Assembly: GCF_002075345.1 (NCBI RefSeq) | Contig: NZ_NAEW01000012.1 | Span: 51,691-115,690 of the forward strand | DNA length: 64,000 nt | Source of the DNA: Citrobacter braakii | Lineage (GTDB): Bacteria; Pseudomonadota; Gammaproteobacteria; Enterobacterales; Enterobacteriaceae | Reading direction: 5' to 3' | Part shown: positions 47,238-58,190 of the stretch, one piece after another | Layout: each line of letters opens with the position of its first letter | Numbering within the stretch: the stretch's first letter is position 1 | The notes under the pieces: generated by a model | What the model was told of the DNA's origin: nothing | The model's input: the letters and a program-made list of their open reading frames with translations, nothing else | The model's database searches: none | Translations under genes and position numbers: made by a program

Positions 47238-49031
47238 TTAGCGAACCTGGACTGCGATAAGTTCGCTGCCGTCGTCGCCGAGGACGTGGGTTGAACATGC
47301 CAGGCAGGGGTCGAAGCTGTGCAAGGTGCGCAGGATCTCCAGCGGTTGATCCGGTATCGCCATTTGGGTGCCCATCAACGCCGCCTCGTAGGCGCCAATT
47401 TGCCCCTTCGGATCGCGCGGGCTGGCATTCCAGGTGGTCGGCACTACGCACTGATACACGTCGATCTTCTGGTCGCGAATCGACGCCCAGTGACCGAGTG
47501 CTCCGCGCGGCGCCTCGGTAAAACCGATCCCACGGCACTGCTGCGGCCAGCTTGCAGGCTCCCATTTTTCGGTATTCGCCGTAGCCAGATTGCCGTTTTT
47601 CAGGTTGGTCATCAGCTTGTCGAAGAAATATTGCAGCTTGCTCACGGCCCACTGCGCCTCGTGCGCGCGGCACAAAATACGCCCCAGCGTCGACTGCATA
47701 CCCGACAGCGGCAGTTTGAGTGCGGACATCATGCGATCGACGGATTCAATCGTGGCGGCATCCCCTTTGTGATAGGCAATCAGCGTACGCGCCAACGGTC
47801 CAACTTCCATGGCGTGTCCGCGCCAGCGCGGGGCTTTAATCCACGAGTAGCGTTCCTGTTCGTTGAGCTGCTGGATATCGGTATCGCTGCCTTTGACATC
47901 GCCGGGGTTGTACCAGGGTTCAGTAATCCCCTCGAACGGGTGACGACCTAATTGATCGTCCGGATAACGGTACCAGGCATGATCGACAAACTCCTGAATT
48001 TGCTGCTGATCGGCCAGATCCACCGGCATGACGTTATTAAAATCACCGTTAATGACCGCGCCGCCAGGCATCAACAGGCTCTTCGCGCTGAAGTCGTTGG
48101 CGATATCCGGGAACGCGCCGTAGCTTAAGACGCACTTATCAGACAGCCCGGTGCCAATCTGGCTCCAGGGTTTGTTGAACTGGCCGATAGCCAGCGCGTC
48201 AGGAACCATGACGTTGTTGATGAAGTCGGCGGTGCGGGTGATGATCGACTGTACCAGGTTAAGGCGTTCCATATCGACCGCACCAACCGCGCCGCTCTGA
48301 TCGATATTGATAGCGCATGGCATGCCGCCGACAATCCAGTTAGGATGCGGATTCTTGCCGCCAAACACCGTATGGATTTTGATAATCTCGCGCTGAAAAT
48401 CGAGCGCTTCCAGATAATGGGCAAAGCCCATCAGGTTAGCCTCTGGCGACAGTTTGTACTGCGGATGTCCCCAATAACCGTTGCGGAAAATCCCCAACTG
48501 ACCGCCGTTGACAAATTTCTTCAGGCGGTTTTGTACGTCAAAGAAGTAGCCCGGGGAGGACATCGGCCAGGCTGAAAGGCTTTGTGCCAACTGCGAGGTT
48601 GCGCGCGGGTCGGCTTTCAGGGCATTCAGAACGTCAATCCAGTCCATTCCGGCTAGCTGGTAAAAGTGGACCAGGTGGTCGTGGCACCACAGCGTCGCCA
48701 GCATAATATTGCGAATGATGTTGGCGTTGTCGGGCACCTTGATGCCAATGGCATCTTCAATGGCATAGACCGATGCGAGCGCATGTACGCCAGTGCACAC
48801 TCCGCAAATTCGTTCGACAAACGCCCAGGCATCGCGCGGGTCGCGCCCTTGCAGAATAATTTCCAGTCCACGGAACATGGTGCCGCAGGAAACCGCGTTG
48901 GTGATGATGTTCTGCTCATCAATGTTCACCTCACAACGCATATGGCCTTCAATGCGCGTAATGGGGTCGACAACCAGGCGGCGGCCGGCATTATTGACCG
49001 TATATCCCTGGGTTTGATACGAATTGCTCAT
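47238..49031 (-). CDS. hyaB: Hydrogenase-1 large subunit HyaB ([NiFe] site)
   Basis: Catalytic subunit of the uptake hydrogenase. The 597 residues equal E. coli HyaB. The N-terminal ligand pair is in [12 protein letters not shown] and the C-terminal pair in [11 protein letters not shown]; the tail after the His ([15 protein letters not shown], 15 residues) is the part removed by Hya[12 protein letters not shown] near residue 25 is also typical. Overlaps hyaA by 4 bases. Confidence 0.96.
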   Translation of the reverse strand: MSNSYQTQGYTVNNAGRRLVVDPITRIEGHMRCEVNIDEQNIITNAVSCGTMFRGLEIILQGRDPRDAWAFVERICGVCTGVHALASVYAIEDAIGIKVPDNANIIRNIMLATLWCHDHLVHFYQLAGMDWIDVLNALKADPRATSQLAQSLSAWPMSSPGYFFDVQNRLKKFVNGGQLGIFRNGYWGHPQYKLSPEANLMGFAHYLEALDFQREIIKIHTVFGGKNPHPNWIVGGMPCAINIDQSGAVGAVDMERLNLVQSIITRTADFINNVMVPDALAIGQFNKPWSQIGTGLSDKCVLSYGAFPDIANDFSAKSLLMPGGAVINGDFNNVMPVDLADQQQIQEFVDHAWYRYPDDQLGRHPFEGITEPWYNPGDVKGSDTDIQQLNEQERYSWIKAPRWRGHAMEVGPLARTLIAYHKGDAATIESVDRMMSALKLPLSGMQSTLGRILCRAHEAQWAVSKLQYFFDKLMTNLKNGNLATANTEKWEPASWPQQCRGIGFTEAPRGALGHWASIRDQKIDVYQCVVPTTWNASPRDPKGQIGAYEAALMGTQMAIPDQPLEILRTLHSFDPCLACSTHVLGDDGSELIAVQVR

Positions 49032-50155
49032 GCCTGTTTATCCTCATTGTCTGGCGACTGTTGTCCGGCGTCGGCTAATTGCTGTTTGTGGCGGTTATGT
49101 TGATTGACGGCGCTGGCGACTGCGTGGACACCGACGCTGGCGGCCACCACGCCAAGCGCGGTGAGGCCCACGGTATCGGCGGTTGAATGCGTCCCCATCT
49201 GCGGGATATCGACCACGCGGCTGTAGAACGAACCGCGATCCCAGAAGCCGTTCTCTGAACATCCCAGACACCCATGACCGGACTGGATGGGGAAAGAAAC
49301 GCCGCCATTCCAGCGGGTGGTGGAGCAGGCGTTATAAGTGGTAGGCCCTTTGCAGCCCATTTTGTACAGGCAATAGCCTTTTCGGGCAGCGTCATCGTCC
49401 CAACTCTCAACGAACTCCCCGGCGTCAAAGTGGGCGCGGCGGTAGCATTTGTCGTGAATACGCTGACCATAGAACATCAGCGGACGCCCCAAACGATCGA
49501 GTTCAGGCAGACGATCAAACGTCACCATATAGGTAATGATGGCGCTCATGACATCCGGAATCGGCGGGCAGCCGGGCACTTTCACGATTGGTTTATCGGT
49601 GATCACCTTATCGATCGGCGTTGCCTGGGTTGGATTAGGCCGTGCGGCCTGCACGCAGCCCCAGGAGGCACAGGTTCCCCAGGCGATAATCGCGCTGGCG
49701 CCTGCCGCGGCTCTTTTTAGCTTTTCAATAAACGGTCGCCCGCCGCTGATGCAGAACATTCCTTGTTCACCCAGCGGAGGATTGCCCTCGACGGCCAGAA
49801 TGTATCGGCCGTGGTAGCGGCTCAGAATGTCTTCAAATACCTCTTCGGCCTGCGTTCCGGCGGCGGCCATCAGGGTGTCGTCGTAATCAAGAGAAATCAG
49901 GGAGAGGATGACGTCTTTGGCGAGTGGGTGAGAGGAGCGGATAAATGATTCAGTGCAACAGGTGCATTCCAGCCCGTGGATCCAGACGACCGGGATCCGG
50001 GGTTTGTTTTCCAGCGCCCAGGCTATTCTGGGCGTCATTGCGGCTCCCAGCCCAAGCGATGTTGCTGCGAGGCTGCAATATTTGAGAAAACTGCGTCGAC
50101 TCACCCCTTTGCGGCGCATCGCCTGATAAAAGGTCTCCTCGTTATTCGTATTCAT
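49028..50155 (-). CDS. hyaA: Hydrogenase-1 small subunit HyaA (FeS clusters, Tat exported)
   Basis: Electron-transfer subunit exported with HyaB by the Tat pathway. The 375-residue product (E. coli 372) has SRRSFLK at residues 19-25 in a Tat signal ending IAWA, and a C-terminal membrane helix ([19 protein letters not shown]). It keeps the six-Cys proximal-cluster pattern of oxygen-tolerant enzymes: the extra Cys in [10 protein letters not shown] and in [13 protein letters not shown]. First gene of hyaABCDEF. Confidence 0.96.
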   Translation of the reverse strand: MNTNNEETFYQAMRRKGVSRRSFLKYCSLAATSLGLGAAMTPRIAWALENKPRIPVVWIHGLECTCCTESFIRSSHPLAKDVILSLISLDYDDTLMAAAGTQAEEVFEDILSRYHGRYILAVEGNPPLGEQGMFCISGGRPFIEKLKRAAAGASAIIAWGTCASWGCVQAARPNPTQATPIDKVITDKPIVKVPGCPPIPDVMSAIITYMVTFDRLPELDRLGRPLMFYGQRIHDKCYRRAHFDAGEFVESWDDDAARKGYCLYKMGCKGPTTYNACSTTRWNGGVSFPIQSGHGCLGCSENGFWDRGSFYSRVVDIPQMGTHSTADTVGLTALGVVAASVGVHAVASAVNQHNRHKQQLADAGQQSPDNEDKQA

Positions 50156-50308
50156 AACACGCGTTTCTTCCCCCGTTGAGTTCTGGCCACGTCGCCAGCG
50201 ATAATCTAAAAAAGCCTATCCGATCAGCGGGGAGAAACAATGTAAAGTGTAGGGTTATGTCCTATTGCGATATTTTCGTGCCCGTTACCTGTTTTTCACT
50301 GTCCGGGA

Positions 50309-50342
50309 ATAAAAAAACGCACAGGGGAGACCGCCCTGTGCG
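50309..50342 (-). terminator. Rho-independent terminator after puuB
   Basis: On the minus strand CGCACAGGG and CCCTGTGCG form a 9-bp stem with a 7-base loop, followed by seven T. It closes the puuDRCB operon directly after puuB, where puuE would follow in E. coli. Confidence 0.9.
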
Positions 50343-50363
50343 TCGGGTTTATTGCGGAAGAAC

Positions 50364-51644
50364 TTAAACCCCAAGGCGATCGCGTAAGCTGTAATATGCC
50401 GCCCCCATGGCGGTAAACGGAATGCGCAGGCTGCGCCCCCCCGGGAACGGGTAGTGCGGCAGTTTGGCGAAAGCGTCAAAGCGCTCGGCATCCCCGCGCA
50501 GCAGTTCAGAAATCAGACGTCCTGCCAGGTGGGTACAGGTCACGCCGTGGCCGCTGTAGCCCTGCATATAGTAAATGTTGGTATCAAGACGGCCGAACTG
50601 CGGCATGCGAGATAGCGTTAACAGGAAATTACCGGTCCAGCGGTAATCAATTTTTACCCCCTGCAATTGCGGGAAGGTTTTCAGCAGTTTCGGCATTACC
50701 AGACGTTCAATATCGTCTGGATCGCGGGCGCCGTAGACCACGCCGCCGCCGTACAACAGGCGGTTATCGCCGGTCAGACGGTAGTAATCCAGCAAATAGT
50801 TACAATCTTCTACACAGTAGTTTTTTGGAATCAGCGAGCGTGCCATCTCCGCAGACAACGGTTCGGTGGTTAACACCTGTGTGCCGCATGGCATGCTGCT
50901 TTTTGCCAGCGCAGGCTCGAGTTTGTCGCCGAGGTAGGCGTTGCCCGCGACGATCACAAAGCGGGCCGTAACCTCACCTTTTTCGGTGCTGACCACCGCC
51001 GGGCTGGTGTGCTGGATACGGGTGACCGGCGACTGTTCGAAGACGCGCCCGCCGTTCAGACGAATGGCGTTAGCTTCGCCAATCGCCAGGTTCAGCGGAT
51101 GAATATGACCACCGCTGTGGTCGAGCAGCGCGCCGACATAACGATCGCTGCTGACTTCGCGACGAATTTCGCTGCTGTCTAACAGTTCAAGCTGCGTGTT
51201 GCCGTAGCGTTCCCAGTTCGACTTCTGCTCCTCCAGCGTTTCCATCTGCTTGTGGTTCAGAGCCACAAACAGTCCGCCGGGGCGATAGTCGCATTCGATC
51301 TGATAACGCTTGATACGTTCGCGGATGATATTACCGCCTTCAAACATCATGCTGCCAAGCATTTTGGCGGCGTCCGGGCCATAGGTGCGCTCGATGACGT
51401 CGATATCGCGACTGTAGGAGTTCACCAACTGACCGCCGTTACGTCCGCTGGCCCCGAAGCCGATACGCGCGGATTCCAGTAGCACTACGTCGTAACCCAT
51501 CTCCGCTAAGTGCAGGGCGGAGGAGAGTCCGGTATATCCACCGCCCACGACGCAAACATCACAGCTAACCGACTCGCTAAGGGTGGGAAACGGTTCGTAC
51601 TGATTGGCGCTTGCGGCGTAATAACTGCTGGTATGTTCAGTCAT
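50364..51644 (-). CDS. puuB: Gamma-glutamylputrescine oxidoreductase
   Basis: FAD enzyme oxidising gamma-glutamylputrescine to the aldehyde. From MTEHTSSYYAAS it is 426 residues, as in E. coli. The FAD motif CVVGGGYTGLSSALHLAEMG is near residue 30, and GASGRNGGQLVNSYSRD and YYMQGYSGHGVTCTHLAGRL are conserved. A longer frame upstream overlaps the puuC end. Last gene of puuDRCB here. Confidence 0.95.
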   Translation of the reverse strand: MTEHTSSYYAASANQYEPFPTLSESVSCDVCVVGGGYTGLSSALHLAEMGYDVVLLESARIGFGASGRNGGQLVNSYSRDIDVIERTYGPDAAKMLGSMMFEGGNIIRERIKRYQIECDYRPGGLFVALNHKQMETLEEQKSNWERYGNTQLELLDSSEIRREVSSDRYVGALLDHSGGHIHPLNLAIGEANAIRLNGGRVFEQSPVTRIQHTSPAVVSTEKGEVTARFVIVAGNAYLGDKLEPALAKSSMPCGTQVLTTEPLSAEMARSLIPKNYCVEDCNYLLDYYRLTGDNRLLYGGGVVYGARDPDDIERLVMPKLLKTFPQLQGVKIDYRWTGNFLLTLSRMPQFGRLDTNIYYMQGYSGHGVTCTHLAGRLISELLRGDAERFDAFAKLPHYPFPGGRSLRIPFTAMGAAYYSLRDRLGV

Positions 51645-51646
51645 GA

Positions 51647-53134
51647 TTAAGGCTCCAGGGAGATCCAAATGGTTTTCAGTTCGCTAAATTTTTCCAGCGC
51701 ATGCAGGGACTTATCGCGCCCGTTGCCGCTTTGCTTATAACCGCCGAACGGCACAGTCATGTCACCGTCGTTGTAGTTATTAACGAAGACCGAACCGGCC
51801 TTCAGGCGACGACTCATGCGGTGGGCGCGCGACAGATCGCGGGTCCAGACCGCGGCCCCCAGGCCGTAGTCACTGTCGTTGGCCAGCGCCAGGGCTTCGG
51901 CTTCGCTGCTAAAACGGGTGACGACCAGTACCGGGCCGAAGATCTCATCGCGGCTGACGTGGGCTTGCGGGGCTGTATCGACAAAAATAGTCGGGCCGAT
52001 AGCCGCTGGGTGTACATGGCTGCGACCATCCAGCGCCAGCGTGCCTTGTGCTTCACCGTCGCGAATAAAACCGTGCACGGTATCGGCATGCGCGTTGTCG
52101 ATAAGCGTGCCCATCGTGGTTTCCGGATCCAGCGGGTTGCCCGGCTGCCAGTTTTTCGCCTGCTCTTTCAGCAGGGCGATGAACTCGTCGGCAATACTCT
52201 CTTCCAGTAACAGACGCGTACCGGCGATACAGACCTGACCCTGGTTATAGAAGATGCCTGCTGCAGCATTGGCGGCGGCTTTCGGCAGATCCGGGCAGTC
52301 GGCAAAAACGATGTTGGCACTTTTACCACCGGCCTCCAGCCAGACGCGTTTCATATTGCTGTCGCCAGCGTCTTTGAGCAGTTGCTTGCCGGTGCGGGTC
52401 GAGCCGGTAAAGGTGATCACATCAACATCCGGATGCTGCGACAACGCCTGGCCCGCTTCGTGGCCATATCCGCTCACCACGCTGAGAACGCCATCTGGCA
52501 AACCTGCTTTTTTTGCCAACGCAGCAAGGCGAATGGCGGTCAGCGGTGATTTTTCTGAAGGTTTGAGGATCACGCTGTTGCCTGCAGCCAGTGCCGGGCC
52601 AAGTTTCCAGCAGGCCAGCAGCAGGGGAAAATTCCACGGCACAATGGCCGCAATGACGCCCACCGGCTCGCGCACAATCAGCGCCAGATCGCTCACCGAG
52701 GTGGTGGCCACTTCGCCATAGACTTTATCTATTGCTTCGGCGTACCAACGGATGGCGCGTGCCGCGCCTGGAATATCATCACGCAGGCTATGGCGAATCG
52801 GTTTACCGGTGTCGAGCGTTTCCAGTAGCGCCAGCTCCTCGTGATGCTGCTCCATTAAATCGGCGAACTTCTGCAGGACTGCCTTGCGCTCTGCGGGTGA
52901 TGCTTGCGACCAGTCTCCGCGTTCAAACACGGTGCGGGCTGCGGTGACCGCGCGGTCTACATCCGCTTTTTTGCCGCGGGCGACTTTGGCGAGCGGGCGT
53001 TGTCCTGCCGGATCCTGCGTAATAAAGGTTTCGTTATCGGCGGCTGCACAATATTCGCCGTTAATAAATAAACGGGTCTCCGGCGAATAATGGCTGGCTT
53101 TTTCACGCCAATATTTAAGATTCTGAAAGTTCAT
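51647..53134 (-). CDS. puuC: Gamma-glutamyl-gamma-aminobutyraldehyde dehydrogenase
   Basis: NAD(P)-dependent aldehyde dehydrogenase making gamma-Glu-GABA. The 495 residues equal E. coli PuuC. Catalytic Cys lies in FYNQGQVCIAGTRLLLEES, the general-base Glu in VWLEAGGKSANIVFADC, and the cofactor loop in TFTGSTRTGKQLLKDAG. puuB follows after 2 bases. Confidence 0.95.
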   Translation of the reverse strand: MNFQNLKYWREKASHYSPETRLFINGEYCAAADNETFITQDPAGQRPLAKVARGKKADVDRAVTAARTVFERGDWSQASPAERKAVLQKFADLMEQHHEELALLETLDTGKPIRHSLRDDIPGAARAIRWYAEAIDKVYGEVATTSVSDLALIVREPVGVIAAIVPWNFPLLLACWKLGPALAAGNSVILKPSEKSPLTAIRLAALAKKAGLPDGVLSVVSGYGHEAGQALSQHPDVDVITFTGSTRTGKQLLKDAGDSNMKRVWLEAGGKSANIVFADCPDLPKAAANAAAGIFYNQGQVCIAGTRLLLEESIADEFIALLKEQAKNWQPGNPLDPETTMGTLIDNAHADTVHGFIRDGEAQGTLALDGRSHVHPAAIGPTIFVDTAPQAHVSRDEIFGPVLVVTRFSSEAEALALANDSDYGLGAAVWTRDLSRAHRMSRRLKAGSVFVNNYNDGDMTVPFGGYKQSGNGRDKSLHALEKFSELKTIWISLEP

Positions 53135-53272
53135 AGCTACTCCTTTTATATCAATAAGATAAAGTTCGTTGCTGATCTTTTTCAGGCAAAATCAGGCTGC
53201 ACGATGCCCCAGGGATGTACCCTGTTAATGCGCGTTATTTAAGAAGGCCTGAGAAACTCAGGCCGCTACTTA

Positions 53273-53830
53273 TTAGAAAGTGGTAGGAGTGTGGGCACTG
53301 ATGATGCGGCAGATCCCTGCCGAGGTGTTGCTGAAGCTATGTGGTATACCGGTGTTAATGGCATAACTTTGCCCTGCAACAAGATGATACGTTTGACCGT
53401 TGATGGTCAGTATCACTTCACCTTCCAGTATTGTCCCAATCTCTTCACCCTGGTGTTTAATTCTCTCCCCGGTTGTCGTACCTGGCTGATAGGTTTCAAA
53501 CATCATGGCCAGCGTACGATTCGGATTTCCGTTGTGTACCAGCTTCATGGATACTCCCTGACTCCCGATCTCAATCAAATCATCCTGATTGATAACCACC
53601 TGCGGTTCGTCAGGCTTTTCCGGTTCCGCGAAGAACTCGGAGAGCGACAGCCCATAAACTTTCAATAGCTTCTGCAGCGTACTGATGGCAGGACTGACTT
53701 TATCCTGCTCTATGGTGCTGATGGCGCTATGCGTTAACCCAGACAGTTCGGCGGCACGACGCTGTGAAAGACCCAATTGCTGGCGGATCTCTGACAAACG
53801 TTTACCCGGCGCCAGGCCGTCATCGCTCAT
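53273..53830 (-). CDS. puuR: PuuR, repressor of the putrescine pathway
   Basis: XRE-type HTH (residues 8-62, RLSEIRQQLGLSQRRAAELS) joined to a cupin sensor domain (residues 110-180, GEEIGTILEGEVILTINGQT; GIPHSFSNTSAGICRI). The 185 residues equal E. coli PuuR, which is released by putrescine. Two PuuR-like boxes lie in the puuD-puuA gap. Confidence 0.95.
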   Translation of the reverse strand: MSDDGLAPGKRLSEIRQQLGLSQRRAAELSGLTHSAISTIEQDKVSPAISTLQKLLKVYGLSLSEFFAEPEKPDEPQVVINQDDLIEIGSQGVSMKLVHNGNPNRTLAMMFETYQPGTTTGERIKHQGEEIGTILEGEVILTINGQTYHLVAGQSYAINTGIPHSFSNTSAGICRIISAHTPTTF

Positions 53831-53855
53831 AATTGCATTTCCTTAACTGTAGTGG

Positions 53856-54620
53856 TCAGAGTCGCTGTTTTTCAGCGAGGTGGTTCTGACAAGCGGTGAT
53901 AAAACCTTCAAGTAACAAACGCGACAGGGCGTATTCGCTACTGTTCCATTCCGGGTGCCACTGCACACCAAGCGCGAAAGGATGGTCGTGAACGCTGGCT
54001 GCTTCCACTAATCCATCCTGCGAGCGTGCTTCCACGCGCAGTTGCGGGCCAAGGGTTTTTGCGCCCTGACCATGCAAGGAGTTAACCCAAAACGTGCTGC
54101 AACCTGGTATTAGCTGAGATAGCAATCCTCCCTGTTGAACCTGGACTTCATGAGATGGCGCATATTGCTGCTCCACCGGGAGTTCCGCATCTTCACGATG
54201 TTCCAGGAACTGTGAGTGATCGCACAGGCGACGATACAGAGTCCCGCCAGTGGCGACAACTAATTCCTGTAAGCCCCGGCAGATGGCGAAAATGGGAATG
54301 CGCCTTTCGAGCCCGGCGGTAATTAGCGCCATGCTCAGAAGATCACGCCCGGGATCGGCGTCAGACTCATCGCCATTTTCACCATAAAGGTGCGGCTGCA
54401 CATTGCTTGGGCTTCCTGGCAAGAAGATACCATCCAGTTTCGGTAACAGCGCGTTCAGTAATTCGGGTTCCGCAAGCGCATGGGGAATCGCTATCGGTAA
54501 TCCACCGGCGTTCAATACTGCATTCAGGTACTTTTCTTGCAGAGTCTGGGTCTCGTGACCCTTAAGCCTGTTCCTACACATCACTACACCAATAACTGGC
54601 TTGTCAAATATATTGCCCAT
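53856..54620 (-). CDS. puuD: Gamma-glutamyl-GABA hydrolase
   Basis: Class-I glutamine-amidotransferase-like hydrolase releasing GABA from gamma-Glu-GABA. From ATG 54620 (GAGG six bases upstream) it is 254 residues, as in E. coli; a GTG four codons earlier is the alternative. The triad is visible: Cys in IPIFAICRGLQELV and His/Glu in FALGVQWHPEWNSS. Divergent from puuA. Confidence 0.94.
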   Translation of the reverse strand: MGNIFDKPVIGVVMCRNRLKGHETQTLQEKYLNAVLNAGGLPIAIPHALAEPELLNALLPKLDGIFLPGSPSNVQPHLYGENGDESDADPGRDLLSMALITAGLERRIPIFAICRGLQELVVATGGTLYRRLCDHSQFLEHREDAELPVEQQYAPSHEVQVQQGGLLSQLIPGCSTFWVNSLHGQGAKTLGPQLRVEARSQDGLVEAASVHDHPFALGVQWHPEWNSSEYALSRLLLEGFITACQNHLAEKQRL

Positions 54621-54676
54621 GATCGACCTCACGTTTTGGAATAAATTATTGCCAAACGGTTCCTTGTTATGCCATT

Positions 54677-54690
54677 CCGTTCATTATTTT
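54677..54690 (-). promoter_or_regulatory. PuuR-like box 1
   Basis: On the minus strand AAAATAATGAACGG resembles the published PuuR motif AAAATATAATGAACA with a two-base gap. It lies 57 bases before puuD in the divergent gap. Confidence 0.55.
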
Positions 54691-54772
54691 CTCAATCTAG
54701 CAGCGGAATAACCTTCTAGCAAACTTAATTTAACATTTGACAAACAATTTGTTTGCATCCAGAGTCGAAGAG

Positions 54773-54789
54773 TGGACATTATATTTAAC
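54773..54789 (-). promoter_or_regulatory. PuuR-like box 2
   Basis: On the minus strand GTTAAATATAATGTCCA keeps the AAATATAATG core of the PuuR motif. It lies 43 bases before puuA. Between the boxes, CAAACAA-T-TTGTTTG at 54740-54754 is a further perfect inverted repeat. Confidence 0.6.
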
Positions 54790-54831
54790 AGTCAAATCAC
54801 AGAACAGCTTACAGGCCAACGGCGGTGAATC

Positions 54832-56250
54832 ATGGAAACCAATATCGTAGAAGTTGAGAATTTTGTTCAGCATTCTGAAGAGAGACGAAGTAGCGCGTTT
54901 GCGCGTGAAGTTAAGCAGTATCTGGAGCGCTACCCCAACACGCAGTTCGTGGATGTGCTGTTAACCGACCTGAATGGTTGTTTTCGTGGTAAACGCATTC
55001 CCGTTGCGGGATTACACAAGTTAGAGAAAGGCTGCTATTTCCCGGCATCCGTTTTCGCGATGGATATTCTTGGCAATGTGGTCGAAGAGGCGGGATTAGG
55101 CCAGGAGCTTGGCGAACCGGATCGGACCTGTGTCCCGGTGCCTGGCACGTTAACGCCTTCGGCCGCCGATCCGGAATGTATTGCGCAGATGATGCTGACG
55201 ATGCTGGATGAAGATGGCGCTCCCTTTGACGTTGAGCCGCGGAACGTACTTAACCGACTCTGGCAGAAACTTCGCCAGCGCGGTCTGTTCCCCGTCGTAG
55301 CGGTAGAGCTGGAGTTCTATTTACTCGATCGTAAGCGCGATCCCGAAGGTTATCTGCAGCCGCCGTGCGCGCCGGGAACGGACGATCGGAATACGCAAAG
55401 TCAGGTTTACTCGGTTGATAACCTGAACCACTTTGCTGATGTGCTAAACGATATCGATGAACTGGCCCGTTTGCAGCTGATCCCGGCTGACGGCGCGGTG
55501 GCTGAAGCCTCCCCTGGGCAGTTTGAAATCAACCTCTACCATACCGATAACGTACTCGACGCCTGCGACGACGCGCTGGCGCTGAAACGGCTGGTACGGC
55601 TGGTGGCGGAGAAACATAAGATGCATGCCACGTTTATGGCAAAACCTTATGAGGAGCATGCCGGTAGCGGAATGCATATCCACATCAGCATTATGAATAA
55701 TAAAGGCGAGAACGTGTTGGCCGATGCGAATGGCGATGATTCCGCGTTACTTAAACGTGCGCTTGCCGGGATGATTGATCTGATGCCTGCGTCAATGGCG
55801 CTGCTGGCGCCGAATGTGAACTCTTATCGCCGCTTCCAGCCGGGGATGTATGTTCCGACCCAGGCTTCCTGGGGGCACAACAACCGTACGGTGGCGCTGC
55901 GCATTCCCTGCGGCGATCGTGATAACCATCGGGTTGAATATCGCGTGGCGGGGGCTGACGCCAACCCGTATCTGGTGATGTCGACCATTCTGGCGGGGAT
56001 CCTGCATGGGCTGGATAACGAGCTGCCGTTGCAGGAAGAGGTGGAGGGCAACGGCCTGGAGCAGGAAGGGCTACCGTTCCCGATCCGCCAGAGCGATGCG
56101 CTGTGGGAGTTCATGCAAAATGACAGTCTGCGTGAGTTGCTCGGGGAGCGTTTTAGCCATGTGTATCACGCCTGTAAACACGATGAACTGATCCAGTTTG
56201 AACGCCTGATTACCGACACTGAAATTGAGTGGATGCTGAAAAACGCCTGA
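54832..56250 (+). CDS. puuA: Gamma-glutamylputrescine synthetase
   Basis: Glutamine-synthetase-fold enzyme joining glutamate to putrescine with ATP. The 472 residues equal E. coli PuuA. Conserved parts: VDVLLTDLNGCFRGKRIPVA, VVAVELEFYLLDRKRDP, HAGSGMHIHISIMNNKG and NSYRRFQPGMYVPTQASWGH. It heads puuAP and is divergent from puuDRCB. Confidence 0.95.
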   Translation: METNIVEVENFVQHSEERRSSAFAREVKQYLERYPNTQFVDVLLTDLNGCFRGKRIPVAGLHKLEKGCYFPASVFAMDILGNVVEEAGLGQELGEPDRTCVPVPGTLTPSAADPECIAQMMLTMLDEDGAPFDVEPRNVLNRLWQKLRQRGLFPVVAVELEFYLLDRKRDPEGYLQPPCAPGTDDRNTQSQVYSVDNLNHFADVLNDIDELARLQLIPADGAVAEASPGQFEINLYHTDNVLDACDDALALKRLVRLVAEKHKMHATFMAKPYEEHAGSGMHIHISIMNNKGENVLADANGDDSALLKRALAGMIDLMPASMALLAPNVNSYRRFQPGMYVPTQASWGHNNRTVALRIPCGDRDNHRVEYRVAGADANPYLVMSTILAGILHGLDNELPLQEEVEGNGLEQEGLPFPIRQSDALWEFMQNDSLRELLGERFSHVYHACKHDELIQFERLITDTEIEWMLKNA

Positions 56251-56636
56251 CAGGAAAGTGGCCCGGCGGCGTAATGTTTGTCGGGCCTGTACGCATTGTT
56301 TAGTCATTGAAAAAAAGAAGTCGCATCATGCGGTCTAGCGGAGCCAGCCCGTCAATATTGCAGGATCACCTGCCATTTCCCGGATGTCGCGTAATGGAGC
56401 GGCTTGCGACAACGGGTCTTCAGATAACCGACAGAGTTTGTGACGAGGAAATGTGATGATGCCAATGTTTAAAAACCCGCCCCGCGTGAGCATCCATGGC
56501 TCCCGCAGTAAGTACGGACCGCATCTGTGCCGTGCAACATTGACGCCTTTCTTTTGGCTTTCCACCCCGACACGACCCAGGTCTGCTGTACCCACGTTTC
56601 GAACGCAGATCTGGGCCCGTGGCGGGGAGGAAAGCT
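56251..56636. other. puuA-puuP intergenic region
   Basis: A 386-base gap. GGCCCG and CGGGCC near 56260-56285 make a possible hairpin. A 64-codon frame from 56453, with GAGGA just upstream and ending in the puuP start region (TAA at 56645-56647), is Arg/Pro-rich and matches nothing I know; it is probably not a gene. No promoter is convincing. Confidence 0.4.
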
Positions 56637-58025
56637 ATGTCGACTAATTCTTCTGTGGATCTCGCGGCCCAGCCGGGCAAAGCACAGTTGCGTAAATCCC
56701 TCAAGCTGTGGCAGGTGGTGGTGATGGGGCTGGCCTATCTCACACCGATGACGGTATTTGACACCTTTGGTATTGTTTCGGGTATCAGCAATGGCCATGT
56801 TCCGGCCTCCTATCTGCTGGCCCTGGCGGGCGTGCTGTTTACCGCCATCAGTTACGGAAAGCTGGTTCGCCAGTTTCCACAAGCCGGTTCGGCCTACACC
56901 TATGCGCAAAAAGCAATCAACCCGCATGTGGGGTTTATGGTCGGCTGGTCGTCACTGCTTGATTACCTGTTCCTGCCGATGATTAACGTCCTGCTGGCGA
57001 AAATTTACCTTTCCGCGCTGTTCCCGGGCGTTGCGCCATGGATTTGGGTGGTGATGTTTGTAGCGATCCTTACCGCGGCCAATTTGAAAAGCGTAAATCT
57101 GGTGGCGAACTTCAATGCGCTGTTTGTACTGGTGCAGGTCGCGATAATCGTGGTGTTCATTGTTCTCGTGGTGCAGGGGCTGCACAAAGGCGAAGGGGTT
57201 GGGACCGTCTGGTCGCTGCAACCGTTTATCAGCCAGAATGCGCATTTGATCCCGATTATCACCGGGGCGACCATCGTCTGCTTCTCGTTTCTCGGTTTTG
57301 ATGCGGTAACCACGCTCTCTGAAGAGACACCGGATGCCGCGCGTACCATTCCAAAAGCAATTTTCCTTACCGCGCTTTACGGTGGACTGATCTTCATTGC
57401 TGCCTCGTTCTTTATGCAGCTATTTTTTCCAGATATTAGCCGATTTAAAGACCCGGACGCGGCGCTGCCGGAGATTGCGCTGTACGTTGGCGGCAAACTG
57501 TTCCAGTCTATTTTCTTGTGTACGACCTTTGTGAATACGCTGGCGTCAGGTCTGGCGTCCCATGCCAGCGTTTCGCGTCTGCTGTACGTGATGGGCCGCG
57601 ATAACGTCTTCCCGGAAAAGTACTTCGGCTATGTCCATCCGAAATGGCGTACACCCGCGCTGAACGTCATTATGGTCGGGATTGTGGCTCTCTCGGCCCT
57701 GTTTTTTGACCTGGTGACCGCCACGGCGTTGATTAACTTTGGCGCGCTGGTGGCCTTTACGTTCGTTAATTTGTCCGTGTTTAACCACTTCTGGCGTCGT
57801 GAAGGACGTAAGCATACCTGGCAGGAAAAGTTGCACTACCTGGTATTGCCAATGGTCGGCGCCGCCACCGTTGCCGTACTGTGGGTGAACCTGGAGGTGA
57901 CATCGCTGACGCTGGGACTGGTATGGGCTGGCGTGGGGTTGGTGTATCTCGCCTACCTGACCGGACGTTTCCGCAAGCCGCCGCCGCAGTTTGACGCCGC
58001 GAAATCTGAGCAAGCCTGGGAGTGA
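56637..58025 (+). CDS. puuP: Putrescine importer PuuP
   Basis: APC-family proton-coupled putrescine importer with about twelve helices. The 462-residue product (E. coli 461) shows [42 protein letters not shown] and [27 protein letters not shown] lies about 7 bases before ATG 56637; an in-frame GTG at 56619 precedes this site. Confidence 0.95.
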   Translation: MSTNSSVDLAAQPGKAQLRKSLKLWQVVVMGLAYLTPMTVFDTFGIVSGISNGHVPASYLLALAGVLFTAISYGKLVRQFPQAGSAYTYAQKAINPHVGFMVGWSSLLDYLFLPMINVLLAKIYLSALFPGVAPWIWVVMFVAILTAANLKSVNLVANFNALFVLVQVAIIVVFIVLVVQGLHKGEGVGTVWSLQPFISQNAHLIPIITGATIVCFSFLGFDAVTTLSEETPDAARTIPKAIFLTALYGGLIFIAASFFMQLFFPDISRFKDPDAALPEIALYVGGKLFQSIFLCTTFVNTLASGLASHASVSRLLYVMGRDNVFPEKYFGYVHPKWRTPALNVIMVGIVALSALFFDLVTATALINFGALVAFTFVNLSVFNHFWRREGRKHTWQEKLHYLVLPMVGAATVAVLWVNLEVTSLTLGLVWAGVGLVYLAYLTGRFRKPPPQFDAAKSEQAWE

Positions 58026-58190
58026 CAGAAACTTCAGGTATTAACAACAGGGCGCGCCGTCAGGGGCAACCACCTTCAGACGTCCGGTGACGGCGTGTCC
58101 TGCGGTATTTATTAATGTCGTGAAATGCGTGGGCTATAGTAAAGATGGCCGTTATTTCTCATCATTAATAACCGTGAGCGGGGGATGTGA

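Noticed and set aside
56453..56647. 64-codon frame upstream of puuP
   Set aside because: A ribosome-site-like GAGGA is present but the product is Arg/Pro-rich without any recognisable feature and overlaps the puuP start.
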